A DNA stretch of 51,275 nucleotides from Deltaproteobacteria bacterium (lineage in GTDB: Bacteria > Desulfobacterota > Binatia > UBA9968): assembly GCA_009379725.1 (NCBI GenBank), contig WHTF01000015.1, forward strand, positions 1 through 51,275, in the 5' to 3' direction. This document shows, one piece after another, positions 20,639-28,306 of the stretch (the first letter of the stretch is position 1; each line of letters begins with the position of its first letter). The notes below the pieces were generated by a model that was not told the DNA's origin, made no database searches, and saw only the letters and a list, made by a program, of their open reading frames with translations. The position numbers and the translations under genes are program-made.

Positions 20639-21004
20639 ATGTTTGGAAAAGGAGTACATCAAGAAGAAGAAGCGTTGTTGCGACAAATTATCCGCAGCAT
20701 CAATAAGAAAATGGATTATAGCGCCCGTGAGGGTGAAGGGTCGCGCTTCAGCGTCCACTTTGCATCGCGCGGTCACGAAGCCGTTGTTTCTCTCGATCTA
20801 GAGGATCTCAAAGTGGCTCTACGGGATATGACCAAGCGCAACCAAATCCGCCAAAAGATTAAGGCTCGCTATGACCATTTGGATCAGTCGCGTTATGGCG
20901 CTGATATTCTAGGTCTTAAACCGGCAAAACTGCTACGTGCTGCGCCGAAACCTGAGCCAGGAAGACAGCAGCGCGGTTTTGGACGCGGTGGCCCGAGGCG
21001 CTAA
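20639..21004 (+). CDS. Small conserved-looking protein of unknown function
   Basis: A 121-residue basic protein that I do not recognise. The ATG is preceded by a strong GGGGAGG site, and codon use resembles its neighbours, so I think the gene is real. Residues 5-35 and 55-85 look helical and charged (LLRQIIRSINKKMDYSARE; DLKVALRDMTKRNQIRQKIK). The C-terminus (about residues 95-121) is rich in Pro, Gly and Arg (GRQQRGFGRGGPRR), a composition seen in flexible nucleic-acid- or membrane-contacting tails. There is no signal peptide or membrane helix. It lies between two catabolic genes with gaps of 273 and 91 bp, so an operon link is not assured. Confidence 0.65.
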   Translation: MFGKGVHQEEEALLRQIIRSINKKMDYSAREGEGSRFSVHFASRGHEAVVSLDLEDLKVALRDMTKRNQIRQKIKARYDHLDQSRYGADILGLKPAKLLRAAPKPEPGRQQRGFGRGGPRR

Positions 21005-21095
21005 ATCAGCGTTCTGTACTACCCTTCCGCCTCATTGAAGCCGACCATCAGTACGGACAACTTGGCTGCTTTCATAAACTCGCATTGGAGAGCCT

Positions 21096-21959
21096 ATGGA
21101 AAAAGCGGAGATGATTCATCGCTCCTTGAAGGAAAAAGGCCATCTCATCATGCCGGGAGTGTACGATGCCTTGAGCGCAAAGATCGCTACTCAGACAGGT
21201 TTTGAGGTCATTTTTATAACCGGTTATAGTCTCGCCGCGACGATGCTCGGCGAACCTGACTTTGGAATTCTCACCCAGACGGAAATGCTGTCTGCTGCCC
21301 AGCGAATCTGTTCTGTGACCCACGTGCCGGTGATCGTCGATGCCGACACTGGATATGGTAACGCTATCAACGTCATCAGAACTGTTGATGAATTAATTAG
21401 AATTGGCGCGGCAGGCATGTTCTTGGAGGATCAGATCTGGCCTAAGCGATGCGGCCATATGAAAGGAAAACAGGTTATTCCACTCGAAGAACAGCTGAAA
21501 AAATTACGCGCCGCCATGGAGGCGAAGAAGAACCGGAGTTTTTATACGGTTGCCCGCACCGATGCGCGCCAGGCCCTCGGCCTGAGTGACGCCATCACTC
21601 GTGGAATTGCCTTCAAGGAAGCTGGCGCCGATGCGGTGTTTATCGAAGCTCCAGAGAATAAGCAGGAGATGCGAGAGATTTCGCGGAATGTCCCGGGACC
21701 TCTGGTTGCAAACATGATCGAGCGTGGCGTAACTCCGCTCATGGGGCCACAAGAACTTCGCGACCTCGGCTTCGATCTGATCGTTTGGCCGTTAGCACCG
21801 CTGTACTCGGTCGCGAAGGCACTAAACGAGGTTTATAGGACACTTCGTCGAGAAGGAACAACGACAGCTATTTTAGACCGGCTGATGCCATTCGATGAAT
21901 TTAACAACATCGTCGGTTTAGAAGAAAAATATGAGCTAGACAAAAAGTATCGAAGCTAA
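21096..21959 (+). CDS. Isocitrate lyase/PEP mutase-family enzyme
   Basis: A 287-residue TIM-barrel enzyme of the ICL/PEP-mutase superfamily. It contains the metal-binding DADTGYGNAINVIRTV, the catalytic loop FLEDQIWPKRCGHMKGK with the lyase-type KRCGH cysteine, VARTDARQALGLSDAITRG and AVFIEAPENKQEM. The KRCGH cysteine favours a C-C lyase such as 2-methylisocitrate lyase or a dimethylmalate-type lyase over phosphonate mutases. GGAG precedes the ATG. It closes the catabolic neighbourhood, where it could cleave a 2-hydroxy-diacid to pyruvate or glyoxylate plus a second acid; that is inference. Confidence 0.88.
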   Translation: MEKAEMIHRSLKEKGHLIMPGVYDALSAKIATQTGFEVIFITGYSLAATMLGEPDFGILTQTEMLSAAQRICSVTHVPVIVDADTGYGNAINVIRTVDELIRIGAAGMFLEDQIWPKRCGHMKGKQVIPLEEQLKKLRAAMEAKKNRSFYTVARTDARQALGLSDAITRGIAFKEAGADAVFIEAPENKQEMREISRNVPGPLVANMIERGVTPLMGPQELRDLGFDLIVWPLAPLYSVAKALNEVYRTLRREGTTTAILDRLMPFDEFNNIVGLEEKYELDKKYRS

Positions 21960-22019
21960 GGGTCTCTAGATAAAAGGTAGGTGAAATCAATAAATCGAAC
22001 GTCGGATTAGCTTGAACCG

Positions 22020-23126
22020 TCACAGACGCATCGGCATTAGCACGTAGAGATAGCCCTCATTACCGGCCTTCTTCACCAGGCTTGGGCTAAGTTCGTCTTT
22101 CAGTTCGATTTGCACTTCGCCCTCGTTACCGAGCACATGTAAGACGTCTATTAGGTAACGCGCGTTGAAACCGATACTGATCGATTTACCTTTATAATCC
22201 ATTTCCACCTCTTCCACTGCTTCGCCAAGATCTGGATTATTTGCTGAAACAGACAGCTTATCCTCCTTAAATTCCATTTTGATCCCTTTGTAGCGCTCGC
22301 TTGAAAGAATCGAAACTCGGCGCAAAGCTTGTAAAAGTTCTTCGTGTTCGATATGCGCGATATTCTGATTGCCGATCGGTATGACCTTGGTGTAATCGGG
22401 AAAGTCGCCATCGATGAGTCGCATGAATAACTCGACTTTATCTCTCGTCACCAGTCCCATATTCTCTCGAAAACCAATAGAAACGACGCCATCGTCGCTG
22501 CTTTCGAGAAGCTTTTTTAGCTCGGCCAGCCCTTTACGAGGGAGAATAACGCCTTTTGAGAGGCCAAAGGAACCGAGATTTCTCTCGTCAAACGCCAAGC
22601 GATGTCCGTCTGTCGCTACCATTCTAACTTTGCCAGCCTCGCCTTCCTCAATATAAACCCCGTTCAAACTATAACGCGTTTCATCCGTTGACACAGAAAA
22701 AATCGTCCCTTCAATCATTTGCCGAAGCGTGGAGGCCGGCGTGGTCGTCAATCCATCGCGGCTAAATTGCGGAAACTGTGGAAATTCACGTGCATCCATC
22801 CCGACAATCTTAAATACCGACTTTCCGCTACGAATCTCCACCCACTCGTTTTCCAAACGTTTGAGTTGAACTTGTTCATTGGGAACTTCCCGAATGATCT
22901 CGTAAAGCTTTTTCGCATTAACGGTAACCGACCCCTCTTTGACCGTCTGTCCTTCGACGCTCCCTCGCACGCCGACTTCCAGATCGGTGGCCGTAACCCT
23001 GATATCGTTTCTCTGAGACTCGAGCAGGACGTTCGCCAAGATCGGCATCGTATTGCGACGCTCCACGATACTTTGCGTCCAATAAAGCGTTGCGAGAAGA
23101 TCTCCTCGCTTGGCTTTAATTTCCAT
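22020..23126 (-). CDS. dnaN: DNA polymerase III beta sliding clamp
   Basis: The 368-residue processivity clamp that tethers DNA polymerase III and other DNA enzymes to the template. The three-domain structure is evident from length and from landmarks such as VERRNTMPILANVLLES, ATDGHRLAFDERNLG near mid-protein and the C-terminal hydrophobic pocket ending LYVLMPMRL, which contains the conserved MPMRL. The ATG at 23126 follows GGGGGAG. It lies downstream of dnaA on the same strand, the usual order, with a 225-bp gap containing DnaA boxes. Confidence 0.98.
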   Translation of the reverse strand: MEIKAKRGDLLATLYWTQSIVERRNTMPILANVLLESQRNDIRVTATDLEVGVRGSVEGQTVKEGSVTVNAKKLYEIIREVPNEQVQLKRLENEWVEIRSGKSVFKIVGMDAREFPQFPQFSRDGLTTTPASTLRQMIEGTIFSVSTDETRYSLNGVYIEEGEAGKVRMVATDGHRLAFDERNLGSFGLSKGVILPRKGLAELKKLLESSDDGVVSIGFRENMGLVTRDKVELFMRLIDGDFPDYTKVIPIGNQNIAHIEHEELLQALRRVSILSSERYKGIKMEFKEDKLSVSANNPDLGEAVEEVEMDYKGKSISIGFNARYLIDVLHVLGNEGEVQIELKDELSPSLVKKAGNEGYLYVLMPMRL

Positions 23127-23188
23127 AATTTCTCCCCCGCTCTTCTTTTCTTATATATATAAACTATTATAGGAGTAGCAATAGAACC

Positions 23189-23350
23189 TGTGCATAAGGC
23201 GCATAACACCAACTAAGTTAGTAACTACAGTACGTTGGCCTGTGTTTGAATAAATAGCGTTTGCCTCGTTATTCCTCTAAAAGGTGTCAAACAAAAACTG
23301 TTCATCAGTTATCCACAATAGTTCTCTTAACTAACCACAACTTATCCACA
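23189..23350. other. DnaA-box cluster between dnaA and dnaN (origin part 1)
   Basis: Three matches to TTATNCACA: TTATGCACA on the minus strand at 23189-23197, and TTATCCACA on the plus strand at 23309-23317 and 23342-23350. A degenerate copy (two mismatches) lies at 23331-23339. The last box abuts the dnaA stop codon. The gap is AT-rich. Together with the pair upstream of dnaA this is a good candidate for oriC or for DnaA autoregulation. Confidence 0.7.
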
Positions 23351-23351
23351 A

Positions 23352-24704
23352 CTATTTTTTGATGTTTAGATTTCTTTCCAATCGCTCGATGGTGTTCTGC
23401 ATATAAGGATCTTCCTTGATCCGCTTTTCAATCGTTTTGGATGCATGGATGACTGTCGAATGGTCGCGTCCGCCGAACTTGTCACCAATCGCTGGAAAAG
23501 ATGTGGCGGTATATTTACGACACAGGTACATCGCGACCTGACGGGGTAGCGCGATATTCTTCGTCCTTCTCTTAGCCTTCAATTCGCCTATCTTGACGTT
23601 GTAAAAATCGCAGATTGTTTTTTGAATGCTTTCAACGGTTATCTCTTTCTGCCCGCCTTTGAGGGTATTATGAAGGACCTCCTTGGCCAAGTCGACGGTT
23701 AGCACCGACTTGGTCAAGGAGGCGAATGCGCCAAGCCGCGTTAGCGACCCTTCCAATTCTCTTACGTTGGAATCGATATTTGAAGCGACAAAGATCGCCA
23801 CGTCGTGCGGCAGCTGAATGCCCTCGCCTTCGGCCTTCTTCTGAATGATTGCCACTCGAGTTTCTATGTCCGGCGGCTGAATGTCTGCGATCAGACCCCA
23901 TTCGAAGCGGTTTCGCAGCCGGTCCTCCAATCCGGGAATTTCCTTGGGAAATTTATCGGAGGTGATGACGATTTGTTTATGGGATTCATAAAGCGAATTG
24001 AAAGTATGAAAAAACTCCTCTTGCGTTCTCTCCTTACCGGCAATGAACTGCACATCGTCAATGATCAGGATGTCGGTATTTCTGAATTTTGTTTTAAATT
24101 CATCCATTTTATCGCGTCTAAGGGAACCAATCAGCTCGTTCATGAACGATTCGGAACTTAAATAAAAGATCTTGAGGCCGGCACGAGCCGCGACAGCGCG
24201 ATGACCGATAGCGTTGGCGAGATGAGTTTTCCCAAGGCCGACACCGCCATAGATAAACAAAGGATTGTAATGATCCCCAGGCTGATTTGCCACAGCCATG
24301 GAAGCAGCATGAGCAAACTGATTGCTCGCGCCAACAACAAAGTTTTCGAAAGTATATTTTGGGATTAAGTTATTCGAACGCTGTACATGGGCCTGTTGTT
24401 CTCGAATCTCTTTTTTTTCGCTTTTCTGAACTTTTTCCAGCCGTGTTTTGGGTTGGGGTTGGTTATTTATTGTAAGAGAAATTTTGACTGCATTCTGCGT
24501 CAAAGACTCTAGAACTTCGCTAATCTGAGCAAAATAGTGCTCAGTCAACCAATCGCGAAAGAATTTATTCGGAACTCCAAGAACGACTCCGTCATCGGTC
24601 ATCGCATCGATATGTATGGGTTGAATCCAAGTTTCAAAATTTTGCTTTCCCAGTCGTTCTCTCAATTGTCTGAGAGCTTCTTCCCATAGTTCAACCATAA
24701 ACAT
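23352..24704 (-). CDS. dnaA: Chromosomal replication initiator DnaA
   Basis: A 450-residue AAA+ initiator that binds DnaA boxes and melts the origin. Domain I (residues 1-85) begins LWEEALRQLRERLGKQNFE; a short charged linker (about 85-115) follows. Domain III has Walker A NPLFIYGGVGLGKTHL near 145-160 and Walker B DILIIDDVQFIAGKE. Domain IV ends with the DnaA signature FGGRDHSTVIHASKTIEKRI. Length is normal. Two ATGs (24704, 24698) are possible; neither has a clear ribosome site. DnaA boxes lie on both sides of the gene, consistent with self-regulation. Confidence 0.98.
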   Translation of the reverse strand: MFMVELWEEALRQLRERLGKQNFETWIQPIHIDAMTDDGVVLGVPNKFFRDWLTEHYFAQISEVLESLTQNAVKISLTINNQPQPKTRLEKVQKSEKKEIREQQAHVQRSNNLIPKYTFENFVVGASNQFAHAASMAVANQPGDHYNPLFIYGGVGLGKTHLANAIGHRAVAARAGLKIFYLSSESFMNELIGSLRRDKMDEFKTKFRNTDILIIDDVQFIAGKERTQEEFFHTFNSLYESHKQIVITSDKFPKEIPGLEDRLRNRFEWGLIADIQPPDIETRVAIIQKKAEGEGIQLPHDVAIFVASNIDSNVRELEGSLTRLGAFASLTKSVLTVDLAKEVLHNTLKGGQKEITVESIQKTICDFYNVKIGELKAKRRTKNIALPRQVAMYLCRKYTATSFPAIGDKFGGRDHSTVIHASKTIEKRIKEDPYMQNTIERLERNLNIKK

Positions 24705-24758
24705 GCACCGACTAAGTAGCTAATTTGTAACGAGAAAAGATTGTAAGTTACGAACAGC

Positions 24759-24780
24759 GTTATCCACAACTGTGGATAAC
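24759..24780. promoter_or_regulatory. Inverted pair of consensus DnaA boxes
   Basis: GTTATCCACA and TGTGGATAAC form a 10-bp inverted repeat separated by AC. Each arm contains a perfect TTATCCACA box. It lies 55 bp upstream of the dnaA ATG, a typical place for origin boxes and for DnaA feedback control. Confidence 0.8.
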
Positions 24781-24980
24781 TGGAAAACGCTTATAAAATC
24801 AATTACTTGCCAATTTTATGGATTACCCATATCGATCAAATGCTATTAAACAGAGATACCTGGAAAACGAACTGTTTGTCTACTAGTTTTTGCAAATAAA
24901 ATGAAAGAAAAACCTGTGAGCCTTCGCCCCCTGATTAGATGAGAAAAGTCATTATGTAAAAACAGCGAAGGGGAAGTCAT

Positions 24981-25004
24981 ATTCCTTTTCAAATTCCTTT
25001 TCAA
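24981..25004 (+). repeat. Two tandem copies of a 12-bp AT-rich unit
   Basis: ATTCCTTTTCAA occurs twice in direct succession (24981-24992 and 24993-25004). Such short AT-rich tandem repeats are common in origin unwinding elements (the E. coli 13-mers are the model). The role here is inferred from place and composition only. Confidence 0.6.
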
Positions 25005-25087
25005 GAACAAATTATTCTTTTATATTTTTTCTTACTGTTTTAACAATCTTGACACGCTCACTCGCCGATGTTACCAGAACTTCACTG

Positions 25088-26377
25088 ATGAAAATTATCA
25101 AATCAAAACAACTCTACATGGCCGCGCGGGAAAGAATTCCCGGTGCGGTGAACAGTCCTGTGCGAGCTTGGCGAGCAGTCGGAGGCGTGCCGCTTTTCAT
25201 CACGCGTGGAAAAGGTGCGCATATCTTCGATGTTGACGGTAACGATTTTATCGATTTTGTCGGCTCCTGGGGACCGCTGATTCTTGGTCACGCGCATCCA
25301 TGCGTGCTTCGAGAATTGCAGGATGCCTTATTGAAAGGTACCACGTTTGGAGCACCGACGGAGCAGGAATTGGCGTTGGCGACGAAAGTCTGCCGATTAG
25401 TTCCGAGCATCGAAAAACTTCGCCTAGTCAATTCCGGCACCGAAGCGACCATGACTGCAATCCGCTTAGCCCGTGCGTTCACGCAGCGCAGTAAGATCGT
25501 CAAATTTGACGGTTGCTACCATGGCCATTCCGACGGACTTCTCGTCAAAGCTGGATCGGGAATCGCCACATTGGGGTTGCCCGACAGTCCCGGAGTGGTG
25601 GCTGCACTGGCCGCTGAAACTCTAGTAGCGCGCTATAACGACCATGATGCCGTGCAGGAGGTTTTTCATAGCTACGGCGACGATATCGCGGCAGTTATCG
25701 TCGAACCGGTATGTGGAAACATGGGTGTGATACCGCCCGCGCCAGGGTTTCTTTCCCACTTGCGTAAGATTACGCGCCGCTCGCGCAGTGTGCTCATTTT
25801 CGATGAAGTCATCACCGGATTTCGTCTCGCACCAGGTGGGGCTCAGGAACTTTACCGAATAACTCCCGATCTGACCTGCTTGGGAAAAATTTTGGGCGGG
25901 GGATTGCCGCTCGCTGCCTTCGGCGGCCGCGGCGAGATTATGAATCTACTCGCACCCGAGGGCCCGGTTTATCAAGCGGGGACACTGTCGGGCAATCCGC
26001 TCGCGGTGCGCGCAGGTTTGGCGACTTTAAAATGGATTTCCCGACGGGGCACCTATCGAGTACTCGAAAAAAAGGCTAAATACCTGGCGGACGGCTTTGC
26101 CCAAGTTCTCGCCAAATACAGGATTACGGGGACCATAAACCGAGTCGGTTCAATGATGACTTTATTCTTCGGCGTTGATCGAGTGCGGAATTCTGAGGAG
26201 GCTAGGCAATGCGACCGAGAACGGTTCGCCAGATTTTTTCACGGCATGCTGCAGCGCGCCATCTATTTACCCCCGGCGCCCTTTGAAGCTCTCATGGTTT
26301 CTCTGGCTCATACAGAAGCCGATTTACGTAAAACAATAGAAGCGTTCGACTCCTGGTCCGCCGGCGAAACCCGTTAG
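25088..26377 (+). CDS. hemL: Glutamate-1-semialdehyde 2,1-aminomutase
   Basis: A 429-residue PLP enzyme that converts glutamate-1-semialdehyde to 5-aminolevulinate, the C5 route to haem and cobalamin. The N-terminal IPGAVNSPVRAWRAVGGVP is typical. NSGTEATMTAIRLARAFT binds the cofactor phosphate, and the PLP lysine is in LGKILGGGLPLAAFGG (about residue 268). GTLSGNPLAVRAG and the C-terminal AHTEADLRKTIEAF fit the family. I chose ATG 25088 over a TTG at 25049 because the latter lies in a possible -35 (TTGACA, 25049-25054) and 429 residues is the family length. The ribosome site is weak. Confidence 0.96.
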   Translation: MKIIKSKQLYMAARERIPGAVNSPVRAWRAVGGVPLFITRGKGAHIFDVDGNDFIDFVGSWGPLILGHAHPCVLRELQDALLKGTTFGAPTEQELALATKVCRLVPSIEKLRLVNSGTEATMTAIRLARAFTQRSKIVKFDGCYHGHSDGLLVKAGSGIATLGLPDSPGVVAALAAETLVARYNDHDAVQEVFHSYGDDIAAVIVEPVCGNMGVIPPAPGFLSHLRKITRRSRSVLIFDEVITGFRLAPGGAQELYRITPDLTCLGKILGGGLPLAAFGGRGEIMNLLAPEGPVYQAGTLSGNPLAVRAGLATLKWISRRGTYRVLEKKAKYLADGFAQVLAKYRITGTINRVGSMMTLFFGVDRVRNSEEARQCDRERFARFFHGMLQRAIYLPPAPFEALMVSLAHTEADLRKTIEAFDSWSAGETR

Positions 26378-26444
26378 TTGACCCTCCCATCCCTTCGTGC
26401 TAACAAATGAGCGCAGTGGCGAACGCTGGCGGCCGCTTCGATAG

Positions 26445-26693
26445 CCGGAAAGACAACCAAACTTTCTTCCTGCGCAAGCAGGAGTAGTTGTAGCTATTGC
26501 CTTTGAGCTTCCTGGAGCTATTCTCGGAGGATTGTTCACGGGTTATCTGCTTAACACTTCTCCATGGCTAATGATGGTGCTGACGATCATCGCTTTCGCA
26601 GGCGCCTCCATGAGATTAGTGCAGTGGATGAGATTTCTTTCCGATAAATCTAATGAGCCCGATGTCCCGTGCCGCGACCATTCTGCGCATTGA
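26445..26693 (+). pseudogene. AtpZ-like frame without a start codon
   Basis: The frame 26445-26693 encodes a stretch resembling AtpZ, the small two-helix protein that often precedes ATP synthase genes: a membrane helix (AGVVVAIAFELPGAILGG), then the characteristic NTSPWLMMVLTIIAFAGA. It has no ATG, GTG or TTG upstream of the first helix and is blocked by TAG at 26442. A candidate N-terminus (ATG at 26407, ending RKQE at a TAG) lies in another frame, so a one-base shift near 26480 would restore a plausible 90-residue protein. It overlaps the next gene by 41 bp. Alternatives are a sequencing or assembly error, a rare start codon (ATT at 26496) or true decay. Confidence 0.5.
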
Positions 26694-27033
26694 GCTTTGG
26701 CATGGACTATTGCTCCTTGTCTTCGTCTTAGCCTTCAGACGGACGAAATTTATCGACCCCCAAGCGCTTTTATTAGGTGGCGTTTTCATGGGGTTAAATT
26801 TTTTTTTACTTGGCTTCGGCATTCTTTGGGTGCTGGCGCCACTGGCGGGTAAGGGCAAGGTCAGAGCAGGCGTGTCGCTGCTGATTTTAAAAATGATTAT
26901 TTTTTTGGCTACGCTGATCATTTTATTTTTTCAGTATGAAATCGATGGATTGTCGTTCGCGTTAGGATTTTCGACGCTTATCCTGGCGATTTTTGTTGAA
27001 GCCGTGATGCATTCGCTTAAGTTGGAGCCATAG
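26653..27033 (+). CDS. AtpI-like small membrane protein (ATP synthase subunit I)
   Basis: A 126-residue inner-membrane protein with about four hydrophobic segments (GLLLLVFVLAF; ALLLGGVFMGLNFFLLGFGI; ILKMIIFLATLIILFF; ALGFSTLILAIFVEAVMH). It lies directly upstream of atpB: its stop ends at 27033 and the atpB ATG begins at 27034. Size, topology and position match the AtpI/subunit I group, thought to help c-ring assembly or magnesium uptake. Sequence is poorly conserved in that group, so the name rests partly on context. Confidence 0.75.
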   Translation: MSPMSRAATILRIELWHGLLLLVFVLAFRRTKFIDPQALLLGGVFMGLNFFLLGFGILWVLAPLAGKGKVRAGVSLLILKMIIFLATLIILFFQYEIDGLSFALGFSTLILAIFVEAVMHSLKLEP

Positions 27034-27822
27034 ATGGAACATCCTTTTACCTGGCACGCACTACTGCCTCATGAATGGCAGTCAGTTCTTCAGATGCATA
27101 CTTTTTTTGCGTTGATAGGCGCCTTGTTCGTGCTCCTGTTCGCATGGCGCGCACGAGGCGCTCTGGCGCGAGCTCAGGATCCTGTAGTACCTGCTGCGGA
27201 ATTGGGAGCGAGGAACATTGCGGAACTTCTGGTCGCAATGGTTGTTAGTCAAAGCGATGCCATCATCGGCAGGCAAGGGCGCAAGTTCGTCCCCTATTTT
27301 GGTACGTTTTTCTTGTTCATATTGTTCGGCAATTTGGTCGGGTTGTTACCTGGCTTCTCGCCGCCGACCAGCAATTTAAACACCACCGTCGCTCTCGCGT
27401 TAATTTCCTTTGTTGGCTACAACGTGATCGGCATCAAGGAAATGGGAGTCGGCTACTTGAAACATTTTGTGGGTCCCATGACCGGGCTGCCGGCGCAGAG
27501 TTTTTTCGGCAAACTGGCCCTCGTGCCATTGTTGCTACTCTCGGTGGCGTTTTTCTTTGTTTTGGAATTCGCTTCCCACTTGTTTCGTCCGGTTTCTCTA
27601 GCTCTACGACTTTTCGGCAACATGATGGGCGACCATATCGTCATTGAAGTCTTTATGGACCTGACGAAACTGGTCGTGCCGGTGATATTTTACACTCTGG
27701 GGACTCTCGTTTCGGTCATTCAAGCTGCGGTCTTTATGCTCTTGAGCATGATCTACGTAAGCGTGGCTATTAGCCACGGGCATGATGAAGAGCATGGGCA
27801 CGAACAACAACACCATCATTAA
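27034..27822 (+). CDS. atpB: F-type ATP synthase a subunit
   Basis: A 262-residue Fo stator with the proton half-channels. Five or six membrane helices are visible. The essential arginine is in SLALRLFGNMMGDH (about residue 190), with the N-terminal GRKFVPYFGTFFLFILFGNL and the helix pair around FVLEFASHLFRPVSLALR. The C-terminus is His-rich (GHDEEHGHEQQHHH), an unusual metal-binding-looking tail. It is translated immediately after the AtpI-like gene and is followed 94 bp later by atpE. Confidence 0.96.
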   Translation: MEHPFTWHALLPHEWQSVLQMHTFFALIGALFVLLFAWRARGALARAQDPVVPAAELGARNIAELLVAMVVSQSDAIIGRQGRKFVPYFGTFFLFILFGNLVGLLPGFSPPTSNLNTTVALALISFVGYNVIGIKEMGVGYLKHFVGPMTGLPAQSFFGKLALVPLLLLSVAFFFVLEFASHLFRPVSLALRLFGNMMGDHIVIEVFMDLTKLVVPVIFYTLGTLVSVIQAAVFMLLSMIYVSVAISHGHDEEHGHEQQHHH

Positions 27823-27916
27823 CCTGGATGATTAAAAAGGATTAAGCGGATAGGCGACGGAGGAGAGGAAGAGGAAGAAGAGGCTTTTAGCCGAATTCGC
27901 TGGAAAGGAGGCAAAG

Positions 27917-28249
27917 ATGAAAAAACTATTGACGTTTTTAAGTGCGCTCTTAGCGACGTTTATGACGTCAGACTTAGCTTTGGCAGCGGCCGAAGGTGCA
28001 GCAGCTACCGGGAGTGACTCGCAATTTAAAGCTGCGGTCGCCATTGCCGCCGGGCTGGCGGTTGCTATTGCAGCCTTTGGCGCTGCTTTGGGTCAGGGTC
28101 GCGTAGGCGCCACAGCGATGGAAAGCATCGGTCGGAATCCGAACGCCGCCGATAGACTGTTTCTACCATTGCTGCTGAGCTTGGCGCTTCTCGAAGCGTT
28201 GGCTCTATACGGCTTTGTTATCGCGTTCCTTCTGCAGGGCAAAATCTAA
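27917..28249 (+). CDS. atpE: F-type ATP synthase c subunit
   Basis: A 110-residue rotor-ring subunit. The two-helix hairpin occupies about residues 38-108, with the ion-binding glutamate at E93 (LLEALALYG) and the loop ESIGRNPNAADR. E93 is followed by Ala, not Ser/Thr, and although a GQG glutamine (Q60) is present, this points to proton coupling as in chloroplasts. Residues 1-24 (MKKLLTFLSALLATFMTSDL...) look like a signal peptide, making the gene longer than the usual 75-90 codons. AAAGGAGG precedes the ATG. A strong terminator follows. Confidence 0.96.
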   Translation: MKKLLTFLSALLATFMTSDLALAAAEGAAATGSDSQFKAAVAIAAGLAVAIAAFGAALGQGRVGATAMESIGRNPNAADRLFLPLLLSLALLEALALYGFVIAFLLQGKI

Positions 28250-28271
28250 GTGCTGGAATGATGTATCCTCG

Positions 28272-28306
28272 AAAGGGCGTGGGTATTGAACCCACGCCCT
28301 TTTTTT
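28272..28306 (+). terminator. Strong bidirectional terminator between atpE and the dCMP deaminase
   Basis: Twelve-base stem AAAGGGCGTGGG / CCCACGCCCTTT with a 7-base loop, followed on the plus strand by a run of Ts. It lies 22 bp after atpE and reaches the stop codon of the opposing gene (28305), so it can end both converging transcripts. Confidence 0.9.

Larger units (their letters stand above)
24705..25087. other. AT-rich dnaA upstream region, candidate oriC
   Basis: A gene-free 383-bp region between the divergent dnaA and hemL genes. It contains the inverted DnaA-box pair (24759-24780), then a long A/T-rich segment (about 24780-25050) that could serve as an unwinding element, and a 12-bp tandem repeat (24981-25004). 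No open frame with a ribosome site was seen. Confidence 0.65.

Noticed and set aside
24921-24972. Regulatory hairpin in the hemL-dnaA gap
   Set aside because: CCTTCGC and GCGAAGG are complementary but only 7 bases long and about 37 bases apart; this is expected by chance in such a region.
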